Assembly (NCBI GenBank): GCA_039720395.1
Contig: CM077834.1
Span: forward strand, 1,984,001 to 2,048,000
DNA length: 64,000 nucleotides
Source: Liquidambar formosana
Lineage: Eukaryota; Streptophyta; Magnoliopsida; Saxifragales; Altingiaceae
Direction of reading: 5' to 3'
Part shown: positions 1-10,430 of the stretch, piece after piece
Numbering within the stretch: position 1 is the stretch's first letter
Layout of the letters: every line of letters starts with the position of its first letter
Translations under genes and position numbers: made by a program
The notes under the pieces: model-generated
Told to the model about the DNA's origin: nothing
The model's database searches: none
What the model saw: the letters and a program-made list of their open reading frames with translations, nothing else

Positions 1-768
1 AACTGAATCCATGACCAACTTTAAACCATGTTGGTATGAGTTCTTCAATTCAAAAAGATTGCATTGTCGTCCAACTTTTTTCCTTTCTTCTTGTCTTGTT
101 TCTCATATTCTACCTTAAAGCTACTTTAGATTTATCTTGATAATCGTTTCTTTTAACTTTCTTTCTTCCTTTTCTTTTCTTTTCCTTTTTGTATTCTAAA
201 GGTTCTTTAGATTTAAACACACGGGAGAAGTCGTTTGATGCTTGCTAGACCCGCAAATGACTCCGGAACGCAGGGCCGATTCTGAGTTATTTGAGGCCAA
301 GCAAACTCTTAAAATGGGACCCTCTTTCTTCTATATGTATTCCAAAAAAAAAAATTCCAAATATCTAAACAAAAAATTTCCTACTACTAAGTACCAACAT
401 AAAATTTGTTTGCATATAAAATTACTAAAATTTGCTTTTATAAATTAAAATGATAGGAGATGATTACAAAAACTTATAAAGATAGAATACATACTTCTTG
501 CTTTATAATTAAGCAAAATCCACTTTTACAACACAAAAAAGAAAAAAAAAATGCCAAATAAAATCTAAAGCTATAATACCAAAAGAAATTAATCAATTAC
601 AACAAAATGTCATTTAAACATTACTCTTCTCGCATTTTTTTTTTGGTTTTTCACTTTTTCTTTGGACTGGAATTGGGCTGACCCAATTGGTAAAATAGGG
701 CCCTTTTTAGAAGAAAAAAATGGAGAAGCTTTTGGGTTGATTCTTGGTCTATTATAACTAGTAAAGAG
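1..768. other. Intergenic sequence, no gene seen
   Basis: AT-rich DNA with short A and T tracts and no convincing reading frame. The first 45 bases match 13319-13362 with few changes, so the left edge belongs to the same dispersed repeat that fills much of the left 37 kb. Confidence 0.6.
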
Positions 769-777
769 GGAAGCAAA

Positions 778-2322
778 GGGAACTAGGGATGGCAATTTCG
801 CCCCGATCCATAGGGTCCCGACTCGATCCATACCCGAATGGGCGGGTATTTTTTTTATTTTTTCGGGTATCGGGTTGGGTATGGGTATAAATTTTTAAAA
901 AATTTCGGGTACAGGTCGGGTATGGACCCCAACAAGAAAAAACCCGAAGACCCGACCCGACCCGCTATATTTACAAAATATATATATTTTTTACAATAAA
1001 ATATAAATACCTACTTAAACCTATCTTGATATAGGCTTATGGAGTCCATTCGAAGGCTTATTATGTATTTTTATTGTTTTTTAATCTTTATGTTTGTGTA
1101 TAATATTTGTGTGATCATATTAGGTATGATTTTATTTAAACAAGATCATATTAATTAGGTGCTAAAAACATTTATAAGCTTGGTATATGAGCATATGAAT
1201 AACATGTAATAGGTGTAAGTAACAAAAAAAATGGAATTTGGGAGAAAAAAATCCTCACAACAGGGCGGTCGGGTATGGGCGGGTCGGGTATGGGTAGTCC
1301 AATAAAACAGTGGATCGGGGATGGGGGTTAATTGTTCATACCCATCGGGTTTCGGGTCGGGCATGGGTATAAGAAATTAAAGGTCGGGTTGGGTATGGGA
1401 TAGTGCCGACCCGCATCCGACCCGACCCATTGCCATCCCTAAAGGGAACGGCTATTGCAACCCCCCAAAGGGTTAAGTTGCCCCCCCAAATTTTTTAAAG
1501 AGAAAAATGATGTTGCAAAATGACCAAAAAGGGCCTTATGCAACCCACCCCTCTCCGGCACCCTTCTCCGGCGCCCATCCCACCGGCGACACCTTCCTCC
1601 CCTTCCCTCTTCTTCTCTTCTTCTTTTTTTTTCTTTTCTTTTCCTTCCCAGAACCCATCTCCTGCACCCCACCCCCCCTCGTCGGCAGCCCACCCCTCTC
1701 CCGTACCCCCCCTCGTCGGCAGCTCACCCCTCTCCCATACCTTCCTCTTCTTCCCTCTTCTTCTCTTCTTCTCTTCCCTTTTTTTTTTTTTTTCTTTCTT
1801 TTCCTTCACAGAACCCCTCTCCCGCATCCCCCTCGTCGGCAGCCCTCCTCCCCGTCGCCGGAAAAAATGGAGGAATACACAGATCTGACCACAGAGGGGG
1901 AAAAAAAAAAAAAAGGAGAAGAAGAGGGAAGAGGAAGAACTCCCGTCGCCCCCACCCCACCCCACCACCGGAAAAAATGGAGGTTTTGACAAAAAAAACC
2001 TCCCCCCACAGATCTGACCAGCAGAGGAAGGAAAGAAAAAAAAGGAAGAAGAAGAAGAAAGAAGAGGAGAAGGAGAGAGAAGAGGAGAACCTTCGTCGCC
2101 GTCGCCGTCGCCGTCGCCATCGCCGTCGCCGTCGCCATCGCCGTCGCCGTGTTCCCGTCGCCGTTCTCCCGTCGGGGGGGGGGGGGAGTGGGGTGGGTGA
2201 GGGTTAGGGTTATTTAGAAGAGGGGTGTTTTAGTCTTTTAAAAGGGTGGGTATATATATTTGGGGGTGGGGATATCAGCTGGGGGCAACTTAACCCTTTG
2301 AGGGGTTGCAATAGCCGTTCCC
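778..2322. mobile_element. Non-autonomous Mutator-like element (MULE), split by a hAT-like insertion
   Basis: The ends are inverted repeats of about 42 bp with one mismatch: the left arm at 1444-1486 (its first six bases also at 778-783) and the right arm at 2281-2322. Both begin GGGAACGGCTATTGC when read inward. The 9-bp sequence GGAAGCAAA flanks the element at 769-777 and 2323-2331, the duplication length typical of Mutator-like elements. The interior is strongly strand-biased, with long pyrimidine runs on the left (1600-1830), purine runs on the right (1895-2090) and a CCGTCG-type repeat at 2095-2165. Long open frames here come from this low-complexity sequence and I do not consider them genes. 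No transposase is visible, so the element would depend on one made elsewhere. Confidence 0.88.
784..1441. mobile_element. hAT-like non-autonomous element nested in the MULE terminal repeat
   Basis: A 658-bp element with the 13-bp terminal inverted repeat TAGGGATGGCAAT and an exact 8-bp target duplication AAGGGAAC at 776-783 and 1442-1449. It inserted six bases inside the left end of the MULE, so its target duplication spans the last two bases of the MULE flank and the first six of the MULE end. The subterminal regions are packed with GGGTATGGG/GGGCGGGT-like repeats and their complements. No coding sequence is visible. The 8-bp duplication and the TAGGG end fit the hAT superfamily. Confidence 0.9.
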
Positions 2323-2331
2323 GGAAGCAAA

Positions 2332-5300
2332 TGGGACCCTTTTTTTTTAGCCCAAATTATAAAGCCCCAGGTGTGCGCCTTACTCGCATGGAGTCAGAAC
2401 CGCCCTGCCTAAACATGGCACACGCTTCTCAGAAGATGGTGGAATCAAAATGGATTGTGACCAATGTCATGCATAATTGTCACGCGTGTGTTCATGGCGA
2501 CGAATAGATAGCACATGGCCAAGAATCCACAATTTAGAGTCTCACTTGAGAGACAACGTTTGTGGGAAATTAAGATATTGGACAATTTAGACTATTTGAT
2601 TCCAGAGATCTAATTTTCCAGTCAGATATAAACCACTCAAGCCATCCAAGAAGAAAGTCTTCAATTTAAAACCATGTGATAGCTTTGATTTTTGGTGGAT
2701 CATCTCCAATACGACTCCAATCGGATCCACATCCAAGAGATCGATGGTTACTTATATGCCTCCAAATTAAATCAACAAAAATAATCCGAGTCTTTCTAAG
2801 GTCTAGCCCATCAAATGATCGAATAGAGTAGTGCAACAAAATTATAGTAGGCCTTGAGTCTACACTGCTAGATTTTGAGTCTGCAAAATGGTTGCCCTTG
2901 CAATCATAACAAAATCTCATAATCAGACGGTTTTGATTTATTAGTCATCTAAGTTTTTTTCACGTTAACTTTGGCATTGAGGATCAAGCCAGAGGACAGA
3001 AGACTTTGACCATGAAGAGCTATCAAAATTAGCTTTGCCCCTAGTGTCTTTGGTTTAAGACCCACAATGAAGTTCCATCAGCTTTAGCTTCTACAAAATT
3101 ATTGATCAAGTGATCCTAAAGCAATTAAAGATGACTCATGTAAATCAATCTAAAGAGAGAGTTTTCTTGGATTCCACTGATAATTAGTCCAAAGTGGGGA
3201 TGGATGAAAGTTTCTAGGTAGGAGTCTTTAACATCTCTACTTTTGTTCTGAAAATCCACGGATTGAAAATAAGTTCAAATTAAATGAAGAATTTTAAAGC
3301 TTGCTCAAAAGTGATGATAGCATCTTGTCAAAGAAATATTAAGAAAGCACTAAACAATGGAATCGTAATATTGACATCGATCCTGAAATGCTATTAAAAG
3401 AGGAGACGAAGGAAAAGAAGAATGAAAACAAACCCAATGGACTGATCTCAAATTAAAATTGCTGGTTAGGTTGGATTATATGTATGTGGATTAGGATCGG
3501 AATTTAATTTTTGACATTAATTGACTTGTCAAATGAATATAATTGAAAAAAAAGAATTTTTTTTTAAAAGAAATTATATTTTCAATTAAATTCAAGGAAA
3601 AAAAAAATCAGCATTGAACAGATAATTTTGTGACATGGCTATCATAACAAATGAGAGTGGAAAGTTGGAAATTTAGAATAGTGGCATTTCATGAATTTCT
3701 AAAAATTGATAATATCAACTATAGTGGTAATTTCAATTTTTTTAAAGTAATCTCATTCGGGTGATAGATTTGTACCTTTAATGCTATATAAAATATACAA
3801 ATTGTTTAATTTGTATTTAGATGCCCAAATAGGCACTTAATCGTTACTCTTTCTCCATTTGCTAGTCCAAATGAGGATGAATGACAGTGCCTAATACAAA
3901 TAAATAAAATAAAATGACAATGCCTAATACACCAGTCTTTCAAATCTCTATTGTTAAAAGAAGTGCTAATGAAGTCATCCGTAATCTGTTCTCAATACAG
4001 CCAATTTTTTTTATTTTTTACCTATGCCAAAAGAATTAGTCTAGTCAAATTCGTTGATTAGTTTATTGGCCAACTTAATTTGGAATTTCTAAAATTCTAA
4101 TGAGAACTTTCAACTTGGGATTTGGTTGTGGGGTGAAATTTTGTTTAGAATTTCCATCTAGAGAGATGAAAATTTTCCAAATTCCATCTTTTAAACAAGG
4201 AAGTTGCAAACAAAATTCCATTTTCAAATTCCAACTTAAAAAAAAAAATTAGCCAAAAAAAAAAAAAACACTTTATAAATCCCACTTACAAATTTTGAAC
4301 TTTAAAAATCCTATCATCTTAAAAATCTGGATGCTAAGTAATGTCAAGTTGGCAATAGTCTTATTCATGAGGGATTACTGTGGTCGAAGGTTTAGATACC
4401 TATTGACAATGCTCTTAGTCACAAAAGGTTTTACATTTCATGCTTTGCCATTCAGTGAATTTGAATTTTGACATGCCAGTTTATAGAACTAATGACATAT
4501 TGGATAATTTAAGTCTTGGAGTCCCAGCTCGATGAGGCTCCGATGGCTCATTAAGGGGAACCCAGGACTTGCCAGGGCAGGAGGAAGATTGAGAAAACGC
4601 ACAGGGGCTTTTGGTCGTTTAATCCCTTAATTAATTACTCCATATAATCTGAAAAATCAACATTGAACAGATAATTAAGTGGATCATGACATCTGTATAA
4701 TCTAATATTATTATTATTATTATGTTTTTGAAACTTGCAAACAGTCTCATTTTATTTACGCATGGATAGTAAGGAATGTTGGAAACCAACAACTACAATG
4801 AAAAAAGAGAGGAAATGCAAATCATGAGGGAGAGTTGCTGCAGCTTTCCATTTCATCGTAGTGTACATGATCTTTTTACGCTGCTGTCCCACACCAGAAA
4901 TTTCATGTGCAATTCTTCCTTCCTTCTGGACCCATTCTTTTTGTGTTTGCTGAGTCTTTCCCATTAAAGGGCAATTTTATTCCCTAGTGAAGCAACAAGG
5001 AAAAGAGGGAGTTCAAAAGGGTGAATTTTGGGGAAAAAAAAAAACTGAAAAATGAGAGAATATACGAAGAGAGAACAACAAAACACAACATGGTTTGGAC
5101 ATTTACTTCTTAAATTTTCAGTCTTAATTTTCTTTACAATAAAAACAATCCAATTGTGAGACATCTGTTGCATATACAGATGTCAACCTATTTTAGACAA
5201 TTTGATTGTTTTCATAAAAGGAAGAAAATATCAGAAAACCCCTAACGGTTAGCCCAAGCCAAATTTTAATTCAATTTCAAGAAGATGTTGTTATAATGAT

Positions 5301-6039
5301 AAGTCATTCCTCTAACTAAATTTGGCTTTGAGTCAAATTTTGAGTTATATTTGACTCAAGATTTGGCTTTGAGTCGGACATAGCTGGGGCGTATGGGGTC
5401 TAGATTGTTCCATGTGTACAACTCAAATTAATGTGTAATCGATATTTGGTTAGAGCTAAAATGGGTTTTGAATTATTGTAGCAAGTCCAGCTAAATTTTA
5501 GATTTTGACACTGTTAATGGGTTAAAATATAGGTTAGAATCATTAGTGTTGCTACTCCATTTGATTGAAGAGAAGAAAAGAAAGCGAAGGAAATTTTAAG
5601 AAAATGGGTTCATATCAGGTGGACCCATCCTTCGATATTGGACCGATCTCGATGGACCAACTAACGTGCGCATGGAAGCATGAGCACAAATCAGGCTAGA
5701 CCTCTACTGAGCCGAGGATGCCAGCCCATTAAGGAAAGAAATGTCTTCCTTACATTTTTGCAAAACGATATTCGAACACACACCCACACACGCACTCACA
5801 TGGAATAGAAATTAATATTTTCACATGTAAACTCCACACTTCTCTTGGGATAGAATATGCCACTAGACCCGAATATCTTTCTTACACTCATCAAAAAAAA
5901 AAAAAAAAAAAAAGAAAAGAAAAAAAGGACATGCTAATCAAAAGCATAGAAGGCAAATATACTCCGTATGAAAGCAAACACTAAAACAAGATCATAAAAC
6001 AGATAGACATCACTTACCCAAGAAGGCCACTAGAATTTG
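2332..6039. other. Intergenic sequence with RLP-flank-like repeat copies
   Basis: No supported gene. Bases about 2990-3220 are a diverged copy of a sequence found many times in the left part of the window; recognisable parts include 'ttccatcagctt', 'caaaattattgatcaagtg' and 'attagtccaaa'. Bases 4080-4240 carry loosely self-complementary AT-rich sequence. A long A tract lies near 5890-5912. The 60-84 aa open frames here match nothing I recognise. Confidence 0.6.
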
Positions 6040-9000
6040 CTAATTCCTTCTTCCTCCACGTCTACGGGAACTCTTGTAAGCCCTTCTCGCTTTCTTAAGA
6101 TTTTTTCCTTCAACGAGCCTTACAAGCCATTCAAGTTTTCCAGTTGACAGCGTAAGACATCCCATAGCCAATCCGAATACCATTCCACATCCATACCCCA
6201 TCGCCACTGCTTTCCATCCAAAGCCACTTGCAGACTCATGATTATCGTCTTCTCGGAATATCGACGGTGGTGGTTGTAGTGCCTCATCATTGTTGCATTT
6301 CTTCGATAAGGGAACTCCACACAATCCCATGTTTCCAATGTATGAATCATTTGCAAATGTATTAAATTGTTGGCCTTGAGGTATTCGTCCCACAAGACAG
6401 TTTTGCGAAAGGTTTAAGAATGCAAGAAATGTCAAACTTGTCAATTGCCCAGGAATGTTGCCACTTATGTTGTTCCAAGAGAGGTCTAAGGCTTCAAGCT
6501 TTCTCAAATTCTCTAACGATGGCGGGATAGGACCTGTAAGGTTGTTGTGAGAAAAGTTGAGTCCTTGAAGTGAACGAAGCTTTCCAATTGATTTTGGAAT
6601 CTCTTTTTGGAATTTGTTACAAGAAAAATCAATGGTTGTGAAGATGGTTAGGATTCTCTGCATTACAATCTCCACCCCTTTGAGTGTCACTTTTATAGAA
6701 TCTTGATAATAATCACCCCCCATGTAATTCGGTCCGCCTTTATCTTCATTCACCTTCATCATAGCATTCAAATTTCGAATATATCTTGTTGGCAAAGGTC
6801 CATTGAAATGATTGTAAGAGAGATCAAAGATTCGCAACTTGGGGAAGGGCTGTTTAGCATTGGAATTCTTGATGGGACCGTAAAATCTATTGGATCGTAA
6901 GACAAGAACCTGTAACTCCGAAAGAGTTTCCAACCAATGGGGGAATGTATCCTTTATCTTGTTGTTTCCGAGATCTAGGATTTCCAAATTTCTACAATGG
7001 ATTAACGATGGTGGTATCGGCCCTTCCAACTGATTGCCATTTAAGTCAATATTCCTTAATATATTGCCCTCTGCAAACGTTCTAGGGATGGTGCCATTTA
7101 ATCGATTCGTTCGTAAATCCAACACGGAAAGATTATTGCTGAAGTTTCCCAAACACACTGGAATTATGCCACTCAAGTTGTTATTAGAAAAATCAAGAAT
7201 TTGAAGGGAACTCAAATTGCATATTGAGTAAGGGATCTCTCCAGTGAATTTATTATTTGAGAATGAAAGGACATTTGTGGAAAGTGGTGGATTTGGAAGT
7301 GGTCCTTCAAATAAGTTGGAATGAAGGTCAAGAATTTGCAAATTTTGCCACGGAAGTTTCACTGCACCTATCATAGAGTTGGAAGAAAGATTTAGATACC
7401 CCAATGAATCATTCCACATATCCAATGCCCATTTTGGAATTCGGCCCTGAATTTTATTATTGGAAAGGCTTAGCGATACCAATTGCTCTTGGGTTCTTAA
7501 GAAATTGGGGAACTTTCTTAAGTTGCAGGAAGATAAATGCAATCCTAAAAATTTGGGCAAGGAGGAGTTGACATTGATGTTGGTGTTTAATGATAGGCTA
7601 TTGAACGAAATATCTAGATAATTTAGATTTCTCAACATTGAAAACTTGTTTATCTCCACAACTCCACTAAAATTATTGGATGAGAGAAAAAGACTAGTGA
7701 GGTTCTTGTGTTGAAAGATTAACCATGGAATTATACCGGTGAGTTGGTTATGACTGAGGTCTAAGGACACCAATGATGGTAGAGCAAACACCCAAGATGA
7801 AATTGTCCCTGTGAGTGAGTTATGAGATAAGTCAAGCTCATATAAATTTGGAAGTACAAGGGAACAAATGGGACTTACTAATTGATTCCATGAAAGGTAT
7901 AGAATATGAAGTCTTGTCAGGTTAGATAGTGATGATGGGATCTTACCAATGAAATTGTTATTTGAGAGGTCCAAATAAGTGATTTGTGTAAGATTACCAA
8001 GTGATGCTGGATAGTAACCAGTGAAGCTACAATTATTGACCTGCAAGTGATTTAAGTACTGTAGATTGCCGATTGAATGGGGTAGTTCTCCTGAGAAACT
8101 CGTGGAAGAGAGTTCCAAAGATTTCAAGGACCGTAGATTGCCGATTGAATGGGGTAGTTCTCCTGAGAAACTCGTGGAAGAGAGTTCCAAAGATTCCAAG
8201 GACCGTAGATTGCCGATTGAATGGGATAGTTCTCCTGAGAAACTCGTGGAAAAGAGATACAAAGATTCCAAAGACCGTAGATTGCCGATTGAATGGGGCA
8301 GTTCTCCTGAGAAACTCGTGCCACAGAGATACAAAGATTCCAAGGACCGTAGATTGCCGATTGAATGGGGTAGTTCTCCTGAGAAACCCGTGTCACAGAG
8401 ATCTAAATATTTCAAGGACCATAGATTGCCGATTGAATGGGGTAGTTCTCCTGAGAAACTCGTGGAAGTGAGTTCCAAAGATTCCAAGGACCGTAGATTG
8501 CCGATTGAATGGGGTAGTTCTCCTGAGAAACTCGTGTGAGAGAGATCCAAAGATTCTAAAGACCGTAGATTGCCGATTGAATGGGATAGTTCTCCTGAGA
8601 AACTCGTGCCAGAGAGATCTAAAGATTCCAAGGACCGTAGATTGCCGATTGAATGGGGTAGTTCTCCTGAGAAACTCGTGTGAGAGAGATCCAAAGATTC
8701 TAAAAACCGTAGATTGCCGATTGAATGGGGTAGTTCTCCTGAGAAACTCGTGCCAGAGAGATCCAAATATTTCAAGGACTGTAAATTGCTGATTGAATCA
8801 AGTAGTTCTCTTGAAAAATTCACGTCAGAGAGAGCCAAATAATTCAAGGATCGTAGATTGCCGATGGATTTGAACACCGAGAAACTCGTGCTAGAGAGAT
8901 CCAAATAATTCAAAGATTGTAGAACCAAGCTCTCGAGGTTATTGCTGCGGTTAACCTTTGGGAAGTAACCGGTGAGATTCATGTTGAGTGATAAATCGAG

Positions 9001-9768
9001 CTTCCGTAAGTTTGGTCGGCGAAAAATGATATCTGGGAATTTCCCTCGCAATCCGCAATACCTTAGGTTGAGAGATGTCAAAGAAGCAGACAGGTTGCTC
9101 AGGGGACTGAGCTCAATCGAAGACATATTAACTCCACGAAGATAAAGTTGTTTTAGTGCGGTTAGATTTTGAACCAACCTTTTCAAGTCAGGAGTATCGA
9201 GTCTCAGGCTATCGTAGGTAGATATGTCGTAATTATCAGAGAGATCAAGTGAAACCAATTGGGAAAGGTAAGAGATCTCTGATGGAATTTGGCCATGAAA
9301 TGCAGAGGATGAGAGGTTGAGATGCATCAACCTCGCGAACCGACCAAACTGAGATGAAATTGGGGAGGGATAAAGGTTATTGGAGGCGAGGTTGAGGCTT
9401 TGGAGGTCGGTAAGGAGAAAGAGGGTGCTGTTGGAATAGATGGTTCCCTGAAGCCAACTGCAACTGAGATCGAGACCGATCACGTGACCCGTCACTCTAT
9501 GGCATGTGACACCATCCCACGAGCAGCAATCCGTACCCTCCTCCCAGCTGTGCATCTTCGGATAAGAATGGGGACAATTGTCTGACCAATAGTAGACATG
9601 AGAAGCAGATTTATTAAAGGAAAAGTTACTTTTGAAGTGAAGCAACGCGAAGCTCTGGTCGTGAGGGCAAAGTTGGGAAGAAGAAGAATTAGAAGAGAAA
9701 GATGAAGCACAATTGATTTGAGAAAGCGAGAGAAAAATAAGCAGGCAGAGGCATATTAAGCACCCCAT
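6040..9768 (-). CDS. LRR receptor-like protein of the Cf-9/RLP type
   Basis: Single-exon gene for a 1242-residue cell-surface receptor without a kinase. I chose the ATG at 9768 because it is followed directly by a signal peptide (residues 1-20, MGCLICLCLLIFLSLSQINC); the frame stays open 43 codons further upstream to 9897. In order: an LRR N-terminal cap with paired cysteines (SWEEGTDCCSWDGVTC, about 74-89), a long extracellular LRR array, ten near-identical 24-residue repeats (about 341-580), a non-LRR island rich in Tyr/Asp (near GGDYYQDSIKV), more LRRs ending in GLCGVPL, one membrane segment (about 1185-1207) and a short basic tail. Proteins of this class bind extracellular ligands and signal through partner kinases of the SOBIR1/BAK1 type; that part is family knowledge. 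The ligand is unknown. It is longer than most Cf-9-like proteins because of the repeat expansion. Confidence 0.93.
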   Translation of the reverse strand: MGCLICLCLLIFLSLSQINCASSFSSNSSSSQLCPHDQSFALLHFKSNFSFNKSASHVYYWSDNCPHSYPKMHSWEEGTDCCSWDGVTCHRVTGHVIGLDLSCSWLQGTIYSNSTLFLLTDLQSLNLASNNLYPSPISSQFGRFARLMHLNLSSSAFHGQIPSEISYLSQLVSLDLSDNYDISTYDSLRLDTPDLKRLVQNLTALKQLYLRGVNMSSIELSPLSNLSASLTSLNLRYCGLRGKFPDIIFRRPNLRKLDLSLNMNLTGYFPKVNRSNNLESLVLQSLNYLDLSSTSFSVFKSIGNLRSLNYLALSDVNFSRELLDSISNLQSLKYLDLSGTSFSGELPHSIGNLRFLESLDLSHTSFSGELPHSIGNLRSLESLDLSGTSFSGELSHSIGNLRSLESLDLSHTSFSGELPHSIGNLRSLESLELTSTSFSGELPHSIGNLWSLKYLDLCDTGFSGELPHSIGNLRSLESLYLCGTSFSGELPHSIGNLRSLESLYLFSTSFSGELSHSIGNLRSLESLELSSTSFSGELPHSIGNLRSLKSLELSSTSFSGELPHSIGNLQYLNHLQVNNCSFTGYYPASLGNLTQITYLDLSNNNFIGKIPSSLSNLTRLHILYLSWNQLVSPICSLVLPNLYELDLSHNSLTGTISSWVFALPSLVSLDLSHNQLTGIIPWLIFQHKNLTSLFLSSNNFSGVVEINKFSMLRNLNYLDISFNSLSLNTNINVNSSLPKFLGLHLSSCNLRKFPNFLRTQEQLVSLSLSNNKIQGRIPKWALDMWNDSLGYLNLSSNSMIGAVKLPWQNLQILDLHSNLFEGPLPNPPLSTNVLSFSNNKFTGEIPYSICNLSSLQILDFSNNNLSGIIPVCLGNFSNNLSVLDLRTNRLNGTIPRTFAEGNILRNIDLNGNQLEGPIPPSLIHCRNLEILDLGNNKIKDTFPHWLETLSELQVLVLRSNRFYGPIKNSNAKQPFPKLRIFDLSYNHFNGPLPTRYIRNLNAMMKVNEDKGGPNYMGGDYYQDSIKVTLKGVEIVMQRILTIFTTIDFSCNKFQKEIPKSIGKLRSLQGLNFSHNNLTGPIPPSLENLRKLEALDLSWNNISGNIPGQLTSLTFLAFLNLSQNCLVGRIPQGQQFNTFANDSYIGNMGLCGVPLSKKCNNDEALQPPPSIFREDDNHESASGFGWKAVAMGYGCGMVFGLAMGCLTLSTGKLEWLVRLVEGKNLKKARRAYKSSRRRGGRRN
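8029..8790 (-). repeat. Ten-copy 72-bp tandem repeat encoding LRR units
   Basis: The core spells SFSGELPHSIGNL followed by RSLESLDLSGT or variants, once every 72 bp. Recurrent starts on the plus strand lie near 8069, 8141, 8213, 8285, 8357, 8429, 8501, 8573, 8645 and 8717. Adjacent units differ by only a few bases, and more diverged units lie on the 8790-8960 side. Neighbouring LRRs in the same gene are much less alike in DNA, so this block was recently amplified or homogenised. The array also creates long open frames on the plus strand (for example 8066-8539), which are by-products of a 72-bp period divisible by three. Confidence 0.96.
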
Positions 9769-9840
9769 CTTTCTTAGCTTCGAGATACGGGAAACTAAAA
9801 AGAGGATGATGTTTGTTGAGGGAGAAATTAGGCAGACATG

Positions 9841-9880
9841 AGTACTTATAGGCCCCAAGTCAACAGAAAATAGTGTAAGT
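9841..9880 (-). promoter_or_regulatory. Putative core promoter of the intact RLP: TATA-like box and W-box core
   Basis: Upstream of the chosen start, the minus strand has TATAAGTACT at 9841-9850 and a TTGAC W-box core at 9859-9863. The same arrangement occurs upstream of the dead RLP (TATAAGTAC at 33770-33779, TTGAC at 33791-33795), together with a shared 'tagtgtaagtcttgc' stretch (plus-strand reading). Conservation between the paralogues supports a promoter role. W-boxes bind WRKY factors in defence genes, as family knowledge. No transcript data are available. Confidence 0.5.
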
Positions 9881-10207
9881 CTTGCTTTGGGTTTCACTAT
9901 TGACTAGTCCAAATTAGGACGGGTGGAAGTGTTTGATGCAAAAGTCTTTTGCTTCTTTTATCTTTACTACGAGTATGCAAAAGTCTTAAATTTATGCCCA
10001 ATATCCTATTGACTGATTCTTTCCTGCGGACAACCAAATGCCTTATAAATAGTTTTGGATGAAATAATTCTTTATAAAATAAAAAATTTCACTACGATCT
10101 CTAGTTGTTAAGGATGCAACTATCATTGTGGTTAGAGAATATCATATTCGTGGACCAACATTTTTTTTTCTCTATTTTTTTTTTTCCATTTTCATAATAG
10201 GCATTAA

Positions 10208-10430
10208 CCCCCTATTTGGTTTGGAGATTCTATTAAAGGAAAAAAAAAAAAAAAAGGCAAGGGAAAAAAACGAAAGGAAAAGATAAAATTTTAAGTCAAA
10301 ATTATTTCAATTCTTCTTCTTTTATCAATTTTCAATTGCAACCAAATAAGGAAAAGTACAATTCCTTATATATATATATATATATTTTTTTTTTTTTTCT
10401 TTGAGAAAATCCAAAAACCAAATAGAGCCT
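10208..10430. mobile_element. Small foldback MITE-like element, copy 1
   Basis: The ends are imperfect inverted repeats: CCCCCTATTTGGTTTGGAG on the left, and on the right a complement reading AGGCTCTATTTGGTTTTTGG. The interior is AT-rich. A relative sits at about 19178-19380, with shared internal stretches such as 'aaaggaaaagataaaat' and 'caaccaaata'. The target duplication is unclear (TAA on one side, AAA on the other), so a PIF/Harbinger assignment is only a suggestion. Confidence 0.55.

Noticed and set aside
1495..2207. Several overlapping open frames of 76-165 codons on both strands
   Set aside because: They are made of homopolymer-like poly-Ser/Pro/Phe or Lys/Glu/Arg runs from the low-complexity MULE interior.
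8066..8539. 157-aa and other long plus-strand frames across the LRR array
   Set aside because: They arise because a 72-bp unit, divisible by three, is open in several frames; the minus-strand RLP explains the sequence fully.
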